In this document: piece after piece, positions 55,065 to 63,423 of the stretch
Position numbering within the stretch: the stretch's first letter is position 1
Layout of the letters: each line of letters opens with the position of its first letter
Source of the DNA: Primorskyibacter marinus
GTDB taxonomy: Bacteria > Pseudomonadota > Alphaproteobacteria > Rhodobacterales > Rhodobacteraceae
Reading direction: 5' to 3'
DNA length: 64,000 nt
Assembly (NCBI RefSeq): GCF_003313245.1
Contig: NZ_QJSD01000002.1
Location: 496,001-560,000 of the forward strand
Position numbers and translations under genes: made by a program
The notes under the pieces: model-generated
The model's database searches: none
Seen by the model: the letters and a program-made list of their open reading frames with translations, nothing else
What the model was told of the DNA's origin: nothing

Positions 55065-55430
55065 ATGACACCGGTTTTCCGCAGCCTTTTCGCAGTGATG
55101 CTTGCGCTGGTTCTGACGCTGACGGCGCAGAGCATGGCTTTGGCGCGCGGGCAGACCATGGTGGCGGGGCAGATGGTGCTGTGCACCGGGGCCGGCGTCG
55201 TGACGGTGCAGGTTGATGCCGAAGGCAACCCGGTTTCTCCGTCGCATATCTGCCCCGATTGCGCGCTGAACCTGTTGATGGCTGTGGCTGCGGACCCGGT
55301 AGAGGTGCTGCCGCACCGCGTGAGAGAGACGCTGGCCTTTCGCGCGGCACTGGTGCGTGTGGGAGGCGTGGACAGTTTTGCGCCAAAAGCGCGGGGGCCG
55401 CCGCCGCGCGATCTGTCAAAACCCGTCTGA
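55065..55430 (+). CDS. DUF2946-like secreted protein, probable copper-responsive upstream ORF
   Basis: The 121-aa protein has a signal peptide (LFAVMLALVLTLTAQSMALA), a central CPDC motif after a VLCTGAG segment, and a C-terminal proline run RGPPPRD near its end. This is the DUF2946 layout. Some DUF2946 ORFs (CruR in Bordetella, CutF in Rhodobacter) are known to sense copper through a CxxC-type motif while being exported and to control a downstream copper gene through a proline stalling motif. Here a PCu(A)C copper chaperone starts 45 bases later. That role is inference from layout. Confidence 0.7.
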   Translation: MTPVFRSLFAVMLALVLTLTAQSMALARGQTMVAGQMVLCTGAGVVTVQVDAEGNPVSPSHICPDCALNLLMAVAADPVEVLPHRVRETLAFRAALVRVGGVDSFAPKARGPPPRDLSKPV

Positions 55431-55475
55431 GTTATCATATCTACTGACTTCCCAATTACTGACAGGAGAGACCTC

Positions 55476-55913
55476 ATGTCTTTCATTTCCCGCGCCGTCC
55501 TGGCGCTTGCTTTGACTGCCACGCCGCTGTTTGCCGACACTACCGTGATGCATGCGCATGATTCTTATGCGCGCGTGTCTGGTCCCGGTGCCAAATCGGG
55601 GGCTGCCTTCATGATGCTTGAAAACCATGGCGATGAGGCTGACCGGCTGATCGGAGTGGCCTCTGATGTGGCCGAAAAGGTGGAGCTGCACACCCATATC
55701 GACGGCGGCGATGGCGTGATGCAGATGCGTCATGTGCCGGATGGGATTCTTGTGCCTGCTGGCGGTGTTCATATGCTGGAACGCGGCGCGGATCATGTGA
55801 TGCTGATGGGGCTGAAGCACCCGCTGGCGCAAGGCGACACTGTCACGCTGACCCTGACCTTCGAGAAGGCAGGTGAGGTGGTGGTCGAGGTGCCTGTTGA
55901 TCTTGACCGCTGA
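55476..55913 (+). CDS. Periplasmic copper chaperone PCu(A)C
   Basis: The 145-aa precursor has a signal peptide (ending TPLFAD) and a PCu(A)C domain. Cu(I) ligands of the H-M-x10-M-x21-H-x-M motif appear around MMLENHGDEADRL, ELHTHIDGG and MRHV with PAGGVHMLERGADHVML. It hands copper to cytochrome oxidase together with Sco. CAGGAGAG precedes the ATG. It follows the DUF2946 ORF and could supply the cbb3 oxidase encoded at 24-28 kb. Confidence 0.93.
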   Translation: MSFISRAVLALALTATPLFADTTVMHAHDSYARVSGPGAKSGAAFMMLENHGDEADRLIGVASDVAEKVELHTHIDGGDGVMQMRHVPDGILVPAGGVHMLERGADHVMLMGLKHPLAQGDTVTLTLTFEKAGEVVVEVPVDLDR

Positions 55914-55973
55914 ATGTTTTCGGGCCGGGGGGACGTTTCTCCTCGGGCGACGCTGCCGCCGTCGGTGAAACGT

Positions 55974-56018
55974 GGGCCGGGCCTTCGGGTCCGGCCCTGG
56001 CGCGCGTGGAGAGCGCCA
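55974..56018. terminator. UUCG-capped hairpin between convergent genes
   Basis: GGGCCGGGCC (55974-55983) pairs with GGTCCGGCCC (55988-55997), one G-T pair, closed by a TTCG tetraloop. A second stem TGGCGC/GCGCCA (55998-56003 with 56013-56018) follows. No T run is present. The region separates the copper chaperone and sixA transcripts. Confidence 0.55.
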
Positions 56019-56025
56019 GATGCAA

Positions 56026-56520
56026 TTATGGCTGTTCGGTCAGGTCGCGAGGGGTGATGAAAGCGTCGACCGTGCCGCTATTGAGCGCCAGGTCGGTCCA
56101 TCGCGATACATCGAAACCGGCCACAAGCGTCGCGCCGGTCGGATAGGCCCCGAAACGCGGATGGTCAGGCCGGTGCGCCAACACTTTGGACGCAAAACTT
56201 CCGATCCCCGGATTATGTGCGAGAATGAGAACCGTATTCCCGGACGCCCCTTGCAGTGACCGCAGCAGCGTTTCGGGGGAGGCATGATAGAGGTCCTCCG
56301 GATAGGCGACGGATGCACTCAGTTCCAGAAGGTCCAGTGTCTCGCGGGTGCGCGTCGCGGTTGAGCACAGCACCTTGTCCGGGAGATAACCGTTGCTGCG
56401 CAGCCAGGCACCGAGGGCGCGAGCGTTGCGCCTGCCGCGGTCATTCAGCGGGCGGGCGTGGTCCGGCTGGGTAAAGTTGTCCCAGCTGGATTTGGCGTGA
56501 CGCATGAGGATCAGGCGCAT
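56026..56520 (-). CDS. SixA-like histidine phosphatase
   Basis: The 164-aa protein carries the RHG-variant motif LMRHAKSSWDN and the later LILAHNPGIGSFA with the second catalytic His; DHARPLNDRGRRNARALG is typical of the SixA group. SixA-type enzymes remove phosphate from histidine phosphocarrier domains. It overlaps the upstream ferredoxin-like gene by ten bases and is the last gene of the yidC chain. Confidence 0.88.
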   Translation of the reverse strand: MRLILMRHAKSSWDNFTQPDHARPLNDRGRRNARALGAWLRSNGYLPDKVLCSTATRTRETLDLLELSASVAYPEDLYHASPETLLRSLQGASGNTVLILAHNPGIGSFASKVLAHRPDHPRFGAYPTGATLVAGFDVSRWTDLALNSGTVDAFITPRDLTEQP

Positions 56521-57200
56521 GTCTGTCCTTTCAGGAAGGCGGCCATGTGAAAGGCGGATTGTGCCGGATCACGGCCCAATCGCAGGGAGGCCGGGCATGC
56601 CTGTCGCACAAGGCAGCCCATTCGGCAGGCCTGCCCCTGTGCCGAGCGCATATGGGTCGCGCATTTGGCGATGTCATAATCCAGATCGGGGGCCAGCGCG
56701 CCCACAGGGCAGGCAGTGGTGCAGGGTGCTGCGCAGGACGTACAGGGGGAGGGTGGTGAGGATGGCAGATCCAGCCGGTCCTGTATTGCGAGGGCAGCAC
56801 GGAAGCTGACAAGGAGGCCCGCCTGATCCTGCACCAGCAGCCCGGAGGGCGAGACGTGGCTGCGGCCCGAGGCGAGCGCCCAGGCAATGAAGGGCGGCCA
56901 TGGCGGGCCGTCAGAGGGGTAAATGGCCTGCGCACCGATCTCTTGCGCCAATGCGCCAGCCTGCCGTTTTGACCAGCGGTCGAGAGGGTGCGGCGCGCCG
57001 TCGGATTTCTCTGGCGATGCGCTGAAGGCGGACCAGAAGCGCGGCTCGTCCGGGCCGAGCAGGAAAAGTGTCTGACACCCTTTGGGTGCGGCATCGTCGT
57101 GGCCGGGGTGAAACGCCCCGCGAATCGCCAGTGAACGGCTGGCTGCCAGCGTCTCGATCCGCGCATAGCCTGTCGCGGAAGCGGGGCGTGCCGCGGTCAC
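56511..57200 (-). CDS. Ferredoxin-like protein with two 4Fe-4S motifs (QueG-like C-terminal half)
   Basis: The 229-aa protein ends with cysteines [17 protein letters not shown] and [24 protein letters not shown], enough for two [4Fe-4S] clusters. Its N-terminal half (about 1-140) resembles a degenerate QueG/epoxyqueuosine reductase-like domain, but conserved cobalamin motifs are not clear. Start GTG 57200 overlaps the argB stop by four bases. It may transfer electrons in an unknown reaction. It is too short for a full QueG (about 350 aa). Confidence 0.75.
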   Translation of the reverse strand: MTAARPASATGYARIETLAASRSLAIRGAFHPGHDDAAPKGCQTLFLLGPDEPRFWSAFSASPEKSDGAPHPLDRWSKRQAGALAQEIGAQAIYPSDGPPWPPFIAWALASGRSHVSPSGLLVQDQAGLLVSFRAALAIQDRLDLPSSPPSPCTSCAAPCTTACPVGALAPDLDYDIAKCATHMRSAQGQACRMGCLVRQACPASLRLGRDPAQSAFHMAAFLKGQTCA

Positions 57201-58084
57201 TCTGGCGTAGGTGCCGGGCTTGGCCGTCGGATGAGCGACCCTGCGCCGTGATCGGTGAACAGCTCCAGCAAGCAGGCGTTGGACACGCGTCCGTCCAGAA
57301 TGACCACGGCACGCACGCCCTGTTCGATGGCTTTCAGTGCGGTTTCGGTCTTGGGAATCATGCCGCCCGCGATCGTGCCATCCGCTGTCATGCGGCGCAC
57401 GTCATCGGGGGTCATGGCGGTGACGACCTCGCCCGAGGTATCCTTGACGCCGGACACGTCGGTCAGAAGCAGGAGCCGGTCGGCCTTGAGCGCGCCTGCG
57501 ATGGCACCCGCCGCAGTGTCGCCGTTGACGTTGAACGTCTCCAGCGGGTCCATGCCGGTGGCCACGGGGGCAACGACCGGGATGATCCCGGCCGCAAAGA
57601 GATCACGCAGGACCTGCACGTTCATCTCGATCGGGCGGCCGACAAAGCCCAGTTCCGGGTCGTCCGCCTCGCAGACCATCAGGTCGTCATCCTTGCCCGA
57701 CAGCCCGACGGCGCGGCCGCCTTCGTCCATGATCGCCTGAACGATGCGTTTGTTGACAAGGCCGGTCAGGACCATCTCCACCACCTCGACCGTGGCCTGA
57801 TCGGTGACGCGTTTGCCCCGGACGAATTTGGACTCGATGCCAAGGCGCCCCAGAAGGTCATTGATCATCGGGCCGCCGCCATGCACCACCACCGGGTTCA
57901 CGCCGACCTGGCGCATCAGCACGATGTCACGGGCGAATTCAGCCATCGCATCGGCGTCGCCCATCGCGTTGCCGCCGAATTTCACCACCACGATGGCACC
58001 TGAATAGCGCTGCATGTAGGGCAGGGCTTCTGACAGCGTTCGGGCGGTGGTGATCCAGTCCTGGTTCATGGTGCGCTTCTTCAT
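57197..58084 (-). CDS. argB: Acetylglutamate kinase
   Basis: The 295-aa kinase phosphorylates N-acetylglutamate in arginine synthesis. Motifs: [24 protein letters not shown], and [31 protein letters not shown] 58084 gives the usual [10 protein letters not shown] start; ATG 58069 is the alternative. Other arginine genes in the window are argD and argF near 47-50 kb. It follows engB after a repeat element and leads into the ferredoxin-like gene. Confidence 0.95.
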   Translation of the reverse strand: MKKRTMNQDWITTARTLSEALPYMQRYSGAIVVVKFGGNAMGDADAMAEFARDIVLMRQVGVNPVVVHGGGPMINDLLGRLGIESKFVRGKRVTDQATVEVVEMVLTGLVNKRIVQAIMDEGGRAVGLSGKDDDLMVCEADDPELGFVGRPIEMNVQVLRDLFAAGIIPVVAPVATGMDPLETFNVNGDTAAGAIAGALKADRLLLLTDVSGVKDTSGEVVTAMTPDDVRRMTADGTIAGGMIPKTETALKAIEQGVRAVVILDGRVSNACLLELFTDHGAGSLIRRPSPAPTPE

Positions 58085-58199
58085 CCTTGGCATCCCTGTC
58101 GGTCTGCAACGTTTATCGGATGCACAGGCAGAGGGTGCAAGGGGTGCTTTGGGCCGTGTCACGCTGAATGGCTGATGGTAGAGGGGTTTGGCGCGTGCA

Positions 58200-58252
58200 G
58201 GAGCGAGGGGCCGGCCCCTCGCGCTCCCCGGAGTATTTTTGCCAAGAAGAAG
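58200..58252 (-). repeat. Palindromic repeat, copy 3
   Basis: On the minus strand it reads CTTCTTCTTGGCAAAAATAC, CTCCGGGGAGCGCGAGGGG, CCGG and CCCCTCGCTCC. It starts six bases past the engB stop in the same direction, as copy 1 does after truA, and lies between engB and argB. Confidence 0.85.
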
Positions 58253-58257
58253 GGGGG

Positions 58258-58908
58258 TCAGTCGAGACCGGCAATGATGCTGCGCAGGGTTTCCAGGCCA
58301 TCGGATTTTTCCGAGGAGGTCACGACGATTTCCGGGTAGGCGGCCGGATGCTTGGTGAGTGCCGTGCGGACCTGGGTCAGGGTTCTTTCCTGTTCTGCGG
58401 ATTTGACCTTGTCGGCCTTGGTCATCACCACCTGGAAGGTGACGGCGGATTGATCAAGCAGGGTCATGATTTCCTCGTCGACGGCTTTGACGCCATGGCG
58501 TGTATCCACGAGAACGAAGGCGCGGCGCAGGTTGGCGCGGCCAGAGAGGTAGCGCTTCAGCAGGCGCTGCCATTTTTCGACCACCGCCAGCGGCGCATTG
58601 GCATAGCCATAGCCGGGCAGATCTACGAGGTAATGGCTGTCGGACTGGGTGAAGAAGTTGATCTCTTGTGTGCGTCCGGGCGTGTTGGAGGCGCGGGCAA
58701 GCGCCTTGGTTCCGGTCAGGGCATTTATCAAGGTGGATTTGCCGACATTTGAGCGTCCGGCAAAGCACACCTCTATCCGATCGGCATCGGGCAGGCCGTC
58801 CATTGCCACCACGCCCTTGAGGAATTGCGATTCGGCGGCAAAGAGCAGCCGTCCCTTTTCGCGGGTCACGGCGTCAGGCTCTTCCGCGAGGGGAAAGGGG
58901 AGTTGCAT
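58258..58908 (-). CDS. engB: Ribosome biogenesis GTPase EngB (YsxC/YihA)
   Basis: The 216-aa GTPase assembles the large ribosomal subunit. G motifs: G1 [15 protein letters not shown]3 DLPGYG, G4 TKADK, plus [12 protein letters not shown] 58908 shares one base with the MOSC gene stop (TAATG), so translation is coupled; the longer frame is unsupported. A palindromic repeat follows its stop codon. Confidence 0.94.
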   Translation of the reverse strand: MQLPFPLAEEPDAVTREKGRLLFAAESQFLKGVVAMDGLPDADRIEVCFAGRSNVGKSTLINALTGTKALARASNTPGRTQEINFFTQSDSHYLVDLPGYGYANAPLAVVEKWQRLLKRYLSGRANLRRAFVLVDTRHGVKAVDEEIMTLLDQSAVTFQVVMTKADKVKSAEQERTLTQVRTALTKHPAAYPEIVVTSSEKSDGLETLRSIIAGLD

Positions 58909-59651
58909 TACGAGGCCTCCAAACTGTCGCCGATGGCGATTTTTCCCGAGGTGGTCACCTCGGCATAGATGCCCATGTCGGTATGGCCCCATGTCTTGAG
59001 CGCGCCAAGCGTATCGGCATCGCGTATCCCGGTGTCGGGATTTGCCGTGGTGGCCATGCAGCGGGTGATCGGTTCCCGGATACGCAAGCTGACATTACCG
59101 ACGCGGATCTCTTGGCCGATCCAGTCAAACTCTTTCCAGGCATCCAGCCCGTCAAGCCAGAGGTTTATCCGCCAGCGCCGGACATCAAGGCTCTGACCCA
59201 GTTTCTGTTCGATCGCGCGATGTGTGGCGAGATTGCCGATGGATATGGACGGGAATGCGCTGTCGGTCATGCCGCGCCCCGGCACACGGATCACCCGTGC
59301 AGAGGCCGCGCGGTCTGCGGGCATGACAGGGCGTGCCCAGTCGATCAGGCGGGCACCTTCCTCATCGGGGCGAACCGTCAATCTTGGCAAGTCGGGATGG
59401 GTCAGGGTCAGCGTCGACGTTTCTTCGTCAAGCCGCGCGCTGATCGCCATCAACCCCGGAGCCTTTGACCCGCGTGAAAAATTTGCGCAAGGCACCCAAG
59501 CAGATCCGTCGGCTTTGGAGGCTTCATGCGCAACGGCCCAGGTTCTGTCCCAGGGCAGTGTCTGGCCAGCCGTGAGGCTGACCTGCGACAATGCCTCATG
59601 CCCATGGGATTTGACCGGGTGCCGCCAGATCTGCGCGAGCTGCCCCATCAC
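58908..59651 (-). CDS. MOSC domain protein
   Basis: The 247-aa protein has an N-terminal beta-barrel (MOSC_N; IWRHPVKSHGHEAL) and a MOSC domain with the conserved Cys in ITRCMATTANPDTG. MOSC domains bind molybdenum cofactor or carry sulfur for metal-sulfur chemistry; the substrate is unknown. It overlaps yidC by four bases and engB by one. Coupling between a MOSC protein and EngB/YidC is a gene order seen in Rhodobacteraceae, as far as I recall. Confidence 0.88.
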   Translation of the reverse strand: MMGQLAQIWRHPVKSHGHEALSQVSLTAGQTLPWDRTWAVAHEASKADGSAWVPCANFSRGSKAPGLMAISARLDEETSTLTLTHPDLPRLTVRPDEEGARLIDWARPVMPADRAASARVIRVPGRGMTDSAFPSISIGNLATHRAIEQKLGQSLDVRRWRINLWLDGLDAWKEFDWIGQEIRVGNVSLRIREPITRCMATTANPDTGIRDADTLGALKTWGHTDMGIYAEVTTSGKIAIGDSLEAS

Positions 59652-61471
59652 TTCTCGTCCGGCTTTGGCTTTTTCTTGAAGGAAGACATGATGTTGCCAA
59701 AGACATTGGGCTTATAGCCCTGACTGCGCATGATAAGATATTGCTGCGTGAAGGTGATCGTGTTGTTGGCAATCCAGTACAGGACCAGACCGGAGGCAAA
59801 GGTTCCCAGCATGAACATGAATACCCAAGGCATCCAGGCAAAGATCATCGCCTGGGTCTTGTCGGCGGGTGCCGGGTTCAGTTTCTGCTGCAACCACATG
59901 GAGATGCCCAGCAGGATCGGCAGAATGCCGAGGCTGACGATCGCGAAGATCGAACTTGGGTCCGGCGGGGCGTAGGGCAGTAGGCCAAAGAGGTTCAGGA
60001 TCGACGAGGGATCAGGCGCGGACAGGTCCCGAATCCAGCCGATCCAAGGGGCGTGCCGCAGTTCCAGCGTGACGAAGATCACCTTGTAGAGCGAAAAGAA
60101 TATCGGGATCTGCAAGAGGATCGGCAAACAGCCCGAGGCGGGGTTCACCTTCTCGCGCTTGTAGAGCGCCATCATTTCCTGCTGCATCTTCTGGCGGTCG
60201 TCGCCCGCCTTTTCCTTGAGCGCCTCCATCTGCGGCTGAAGCTCTTTCATCTTCGCCATGGAGACATAGGATTTATAGGCCAGCGGGAAAAGCAGTGCCT
60301 TGATCAGGAAGGTCAGCAGGATGATCGACCAGCCCATGTTGCCGATCATCGCGTTCAGCCAGTGCAGGACCGCGAAGATCGGCTTGGTCAGGAAGAAGAA
60401 CCAGCCCCAGTCGATGGAATCGACGAAGCGTTCAACGCCTCCCTTTTGATATTCGCGGATGGTTTCCCATTCTTTGGAGCCGGCAAAAAGTTGTGTTGAG
60501 ACTTCGGAAGTCTCACCCGGTGCAAGCGTGATTGTCGGGCGCACCGCCTCTGTCTGGTAGATGTCGCGCCGGTCGTCATATTTCACGACCGACTTGTAGG
60601 CGGCACCGGGGGTCGGAACGAGCGTTGACATCCAGTAGTGATCGGTAAACCCGACCCAGCCGTTGGAGGCGACCTGGGTGACATCCGCACGGGCCCCTTC
60701 ATTGGCGTTGACTGCAAAATCGACAATATCGTCATAGTCGATCTCGGACAGTTCGCCATCCGCCATCGCCACGACACCTTCGTGGAGAACAAAGAAATTC
60801 TTCAGATCCTGGGGTTCACCGTGGCGGGCGAGAATGCCGTAAGGGGCCAGCGCTGTCGTGTTACCCGAGGTGTTCTCAACCGTCTGCGTCACGGTAAACA
60901 TGAAATCGTTATCCACCGCGATGGTGCGGCGGAACGCCAGGCCAGCCGGGCTTTGCCATGTCAAGGTGATGGGGGTTTCAGGGGTGAGCGTTGCCGCGCC
61001 TTCTGTCTGCCACAGCGTGTTGGCACCTGGCACGTCATCAATCGACAGGCCGGAACCGGGTGCCCAGCCAAACAGTGCGTAATAGGGCGCATCAGAACCG
61101 ACGGGGCGCAACATGTGAACAGTTTCAGCGCCGGGGTCCAAAGTGACCCGGTAGTCGCTGAGGAACAGATCATCAATGCGGCCACCTGCCAAGGAAACGG
61201 ATCCGCTCAGCCGCGGCGTTTCGATCGCGATCCGCGGCGCTTCGTCGGCGTTTTGCGGTGTAGCGGCTTCGGCAGCATCTGCGTTCGTGCCAGAGGATGG
61301 CGCTGCCAGGGGCACCGCTGCTGTATCTGATGCAGCGTCCTGTTGCGTGACAGCCGGGGCGTTTGGATCAGGGGTGGCCTGCTCGGGCGGCGGAAAAAGT
61401 ACGAACCAAGCCAGGATCACCGCGAAGCTGAGCGCCGTCGCAAGAATGAGGTTTTTATTCTGATCGTCCAT
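59648..61471 (-). CDS. yidC: Membrane protein insertase YidC
   Basis: The 607-aa insertase has an N-terminal anchor (NLILATALSFAVILAWFVLFP), a large periplasmic beta domain (about 90-340), then five helices with the conserved membrane Arg region. Motifs: KYDDRRDIYQTEAV, LTFLIKALLFPLAYKSYVSMAKM and NPASGCLPILLQIPIFFSLYKV. It inserts and folds inner membrane proteins, including oxidase subunits. It heads the chain to sixA. The expected rpmH and rnpA do not lie upstream. Confidence 0.96.
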   Translation of the reverse strand: MDDQNKNLILATALSFAVILAWFVLFPPPEQATPDPNAPAVTQQDAASDTAAVPLAAPSSGTNADAAEAATPQNADEAPRIAIETPRLSGSVSLAGGRIDDLFLSDYRVTLDPGAETVHMLRPVGSDAPYYALFGWAPGSGLSIDDVPGANTLWQTEGAATLTPETPITLTWQSPAGLAFRRTIAVDNDFMFTVTQTVENTSGNTTALAPYGILARHGEPQDLKNFFVLHEGVVAMADGELSEIDYDDIVDFAVNANEGARADVTQVASNGWVGFTDHYWMSTLVPTPGAAYKSVVKYDDRRDIYQTEAVRPTITLAPGETSEVSTQLFAGSKEWETIREYQKGGVERFVDSIDWGWFFFLTKPIFAVLHWLNAMIGNMGWSIILLTFLIKALLFPLAYKSYVSMAKMKELQPQMEALKEKAGDDRQKMQQEMMALYKREKVNPASGCLPILLQIPIFFSLYKVIFVTLELRHAPWIGWIRDLSAPDPSSILNLFGLLPYAPPDPSSIFAIVSLGILPILLGISMWLQQKLNPAPADKTQAMIFAWMPWVFMFMLGTFASGLVLYWIANNTITFTQQYLIMRSQGYKPNVFGNIMSSFKKKPKPDEK

Positions 61472-61805
61472 GGGGGAACGCCACCTGTGCCTGTTCCTGA
61501 AATTAGGCTTGGGTTCAACAGACCCTAGGGGGAAAGGTCAAGCGGATTATCCGGCAAAGCGGCGTGAGTCGGCGGTGTCTTCGCGCTTTCAAGCACAAGT
61601 TTTGTTGACCATGCGGCGTGTTTGGTCCGCACGGGGCAGGTTTTGTCGTCGACGTTCCGCAGCGCCGATGCACTGAAAAGCGTTGCGTGGGGGGCATTGG
61701 CGCGGTGGATGCGACGTTCTTGTGTATCACCGGTTTCTGTGTGGCTGCCGATGCGAGTGTCGGTCCGGTGCGCACTGGCGATGCATTAGGCGTCTGGTCG
61801 CGCTG
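61472..61805. other. Gene-free stretch upstream of yidC
   Basis: This 334-base gap separates yidC from the EAL gene. Open frames on both strands lack start signals and similarity; none resembles RnpA, L34 or YidD, which usually precede yidC. The yidC promoter should be here; no clear elements are seen. Confidence 0.5.
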
Positions 61806-63347
61806 CTATCCGGTGGCCCGAGGCAGGCGCGGTGCCTGTACCAGTTTTGTATTATGAGCCTCGATCCATTGGGGGAGACGGTCAGCGGGCATCGGGCGGG
61901 CGATCCCAAATCCCTGGACATGCGTACATCCCAATTGCGCCAAAAGCGCATGTTCGCCCACGGTTTCGACGCCCTCGGCGACAGTATCCAGCCCAAGGCG
62001 CTCTGCCATGCCGATCACGGCGGCGACCACAAGACGTTGATCGTCATCAGTATCCAGACGGGTGATGAAGCTTCGGTCAATCTTGAGGCGCGAGACATCG
62101 AACCGGCGCAAAGCACTGATCGAGGCCTGACCGGTGCCGAAATCGTCAAGATCAATGCCACAGCCCAATGCCGCCAGCGCACGGATATTGCGAGCGATCA
62201 CATCATCAGGACCGTTTGCCACGACATCTTCCAACACTTCGATATTCAGTCGTTGAGGCGTAAGATCAAAGCGGTCAAGCTGCCATGCCAAACGCTCGGT
62301 CAGGCGCGGATCATCGAGGTCCTGCGTGGTCATGTTGATGCTCGCAGTGGCAATGGTCAGCCCGGCATTGTCCCAGTCGCGCATCGCCTTTAGCGTTTCC
62401 TGCAACATGATTTCGGCCAAGTGTGGCAGCAGACCGGCTGCGTCGATCGTGGGAAGGAAGGCGGCGGGGGGAAGGATTCCGCGATCAGGATGACGCCAGC
62501 GGGCCAATGCCTCTACCCCGGTCACGCGCCCGGTTTCGGTGCTGATCTGCGGCTGGAACCACGGTACGATCTCACCCGTTTCGAGTGCTGCGCGGATGTC
62601 GGATTCGAGAGGGTCGGCATCGGTATTCGTGTTCCGACTGTGCCGAGACCAGGCGCGAATTGCCGAAGGACCGTTGGAACGTGCCTCTGCCAACGCGGCC
62701 TCGACATTCGTCAACAGGCGCTCGCCGGCATCGTTTTCCTCAAGGCGGGAGGACAGGCTGAGGCCGACGGAGCAACTTGGATAGATGGCAATTCCGTCAA
62801 TGGCTACGGGTTCTTCGGCGGCGGCCTGGACGCGAGTCGCAAGTTGCAGGGCGCTTTCCAGATCCAGGCGCATCACAGGGCCAAGCAATATTGCGATTTG
62901 ATCACTTTCCAGAACATAAATGTCGTCGCCGGGGCGCAATACGCTGCGCAACCGTTCCGCCGCCGCATCACGCAGCTTGATAATGGTTTCAGGGCCATGT
63001 CGGCTCGTCAGTGCCTGCGTGTTCTCGAATCCCAGCAGCAGACAGGCAGTCACCTTTTTCTGGCTGCGGGCGATCGACAGAACCTCGGATGCCAGCGGAT
63101 GCAGCATGTTCAGGGTGATGACTTCGGATACATGTACGCCACCAGTGTCCGCATCGGTCGCACGGAAAAAACCTGCCAAAGAGAGAATGAAAGGCAGGCC
63201 AAGCGCGACAATCAGCATCGCCATTTCACCCAGCAACCAGAAGGTCGCCAATGCCATAGCCGGGACAAACGCAACAACCTGCGGCCCTTGAAACGCCGCG
63301 CGAAGATGTTTGTTGCCGCGAAAAATCTTCCTGACGAAGTTGCTCAT
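61806..63347 (-). CDS. Membrane EAL-domain c-di-GMP phosphodiesterase with degenerate GGDEF
   Basis: The 513-aa protein has two N-terminal helices (about 25-62), a GGDEF-like region in which the signature reads ESDQI (about 95-235), and a full EAL domain (about 250-500). EAL residues are intact: EALARWRHP, Asn in SINMTTQDL, DDFGTG, LKIDR, EGVE and QGFGIARPM. It should cleave cyclic di-GMP to pGpG and not make it. The stop is TAG at 61806. It diverges from no visible partner; ttcA lies upstream on the same strand, 76 bases away. Confidence 0.9.
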   Translation of the reverse strand: MSNFVRKIFRGNKHLRAAFQGPQVVAFVPAMALATFWLLGEMAMLIVALGLPFILSLAGFFRATDADTGGVHVSEVITLNMLHPLASEVLSIARSQKKVTACLLLGFENTQALTSRHGPETIIKLRDAAAERLRSVLRPGDDIYVLESDQIAILLGPVMRLDLESALQLATRVQAAAEEPVAIDGIAIYPSCSVGLSLSSRLEENDAGERLLTNVEAALAEARSNGPSAIRAWSRHSRNTNTDADPLESDIRAALETGEIVPWFQPQISTETGRVTGVEALARWRHPDRGILPPAAFLPTIDAAGLLPHLAEIMLQETLKAMRDWDNAGLTIATASINMTTQDLDDPRLTERLAWQLDRFDLTPQRLNIEVLEDVVANGPDDVIARNIRALAALGCGIDLDDFGTGQASISALRRFDVSRLKIDRSFITRLDTDDDQRLVVAAVIGMAERLGLDTVAEGVETVGEHALLAQLGCTHVQGFGIARPMPADRLPQWIEAHNTKLVQAPRLPRATG

Positions 63348-63423
63348 CCTGCCCCCATGGTGGCGTTGTCAGCCGGTCCCATTTTGATGGGTGGACAATA
63401 GCGCGCCGGGGGTGATGCAAAGA

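Noticed and set aside
61515-61775. An 86-codon minus-strand frame in the place expected for rnpA.
   Set aside because: The translation lacks RnpA's basic RNR region and has no ribosome binding site.
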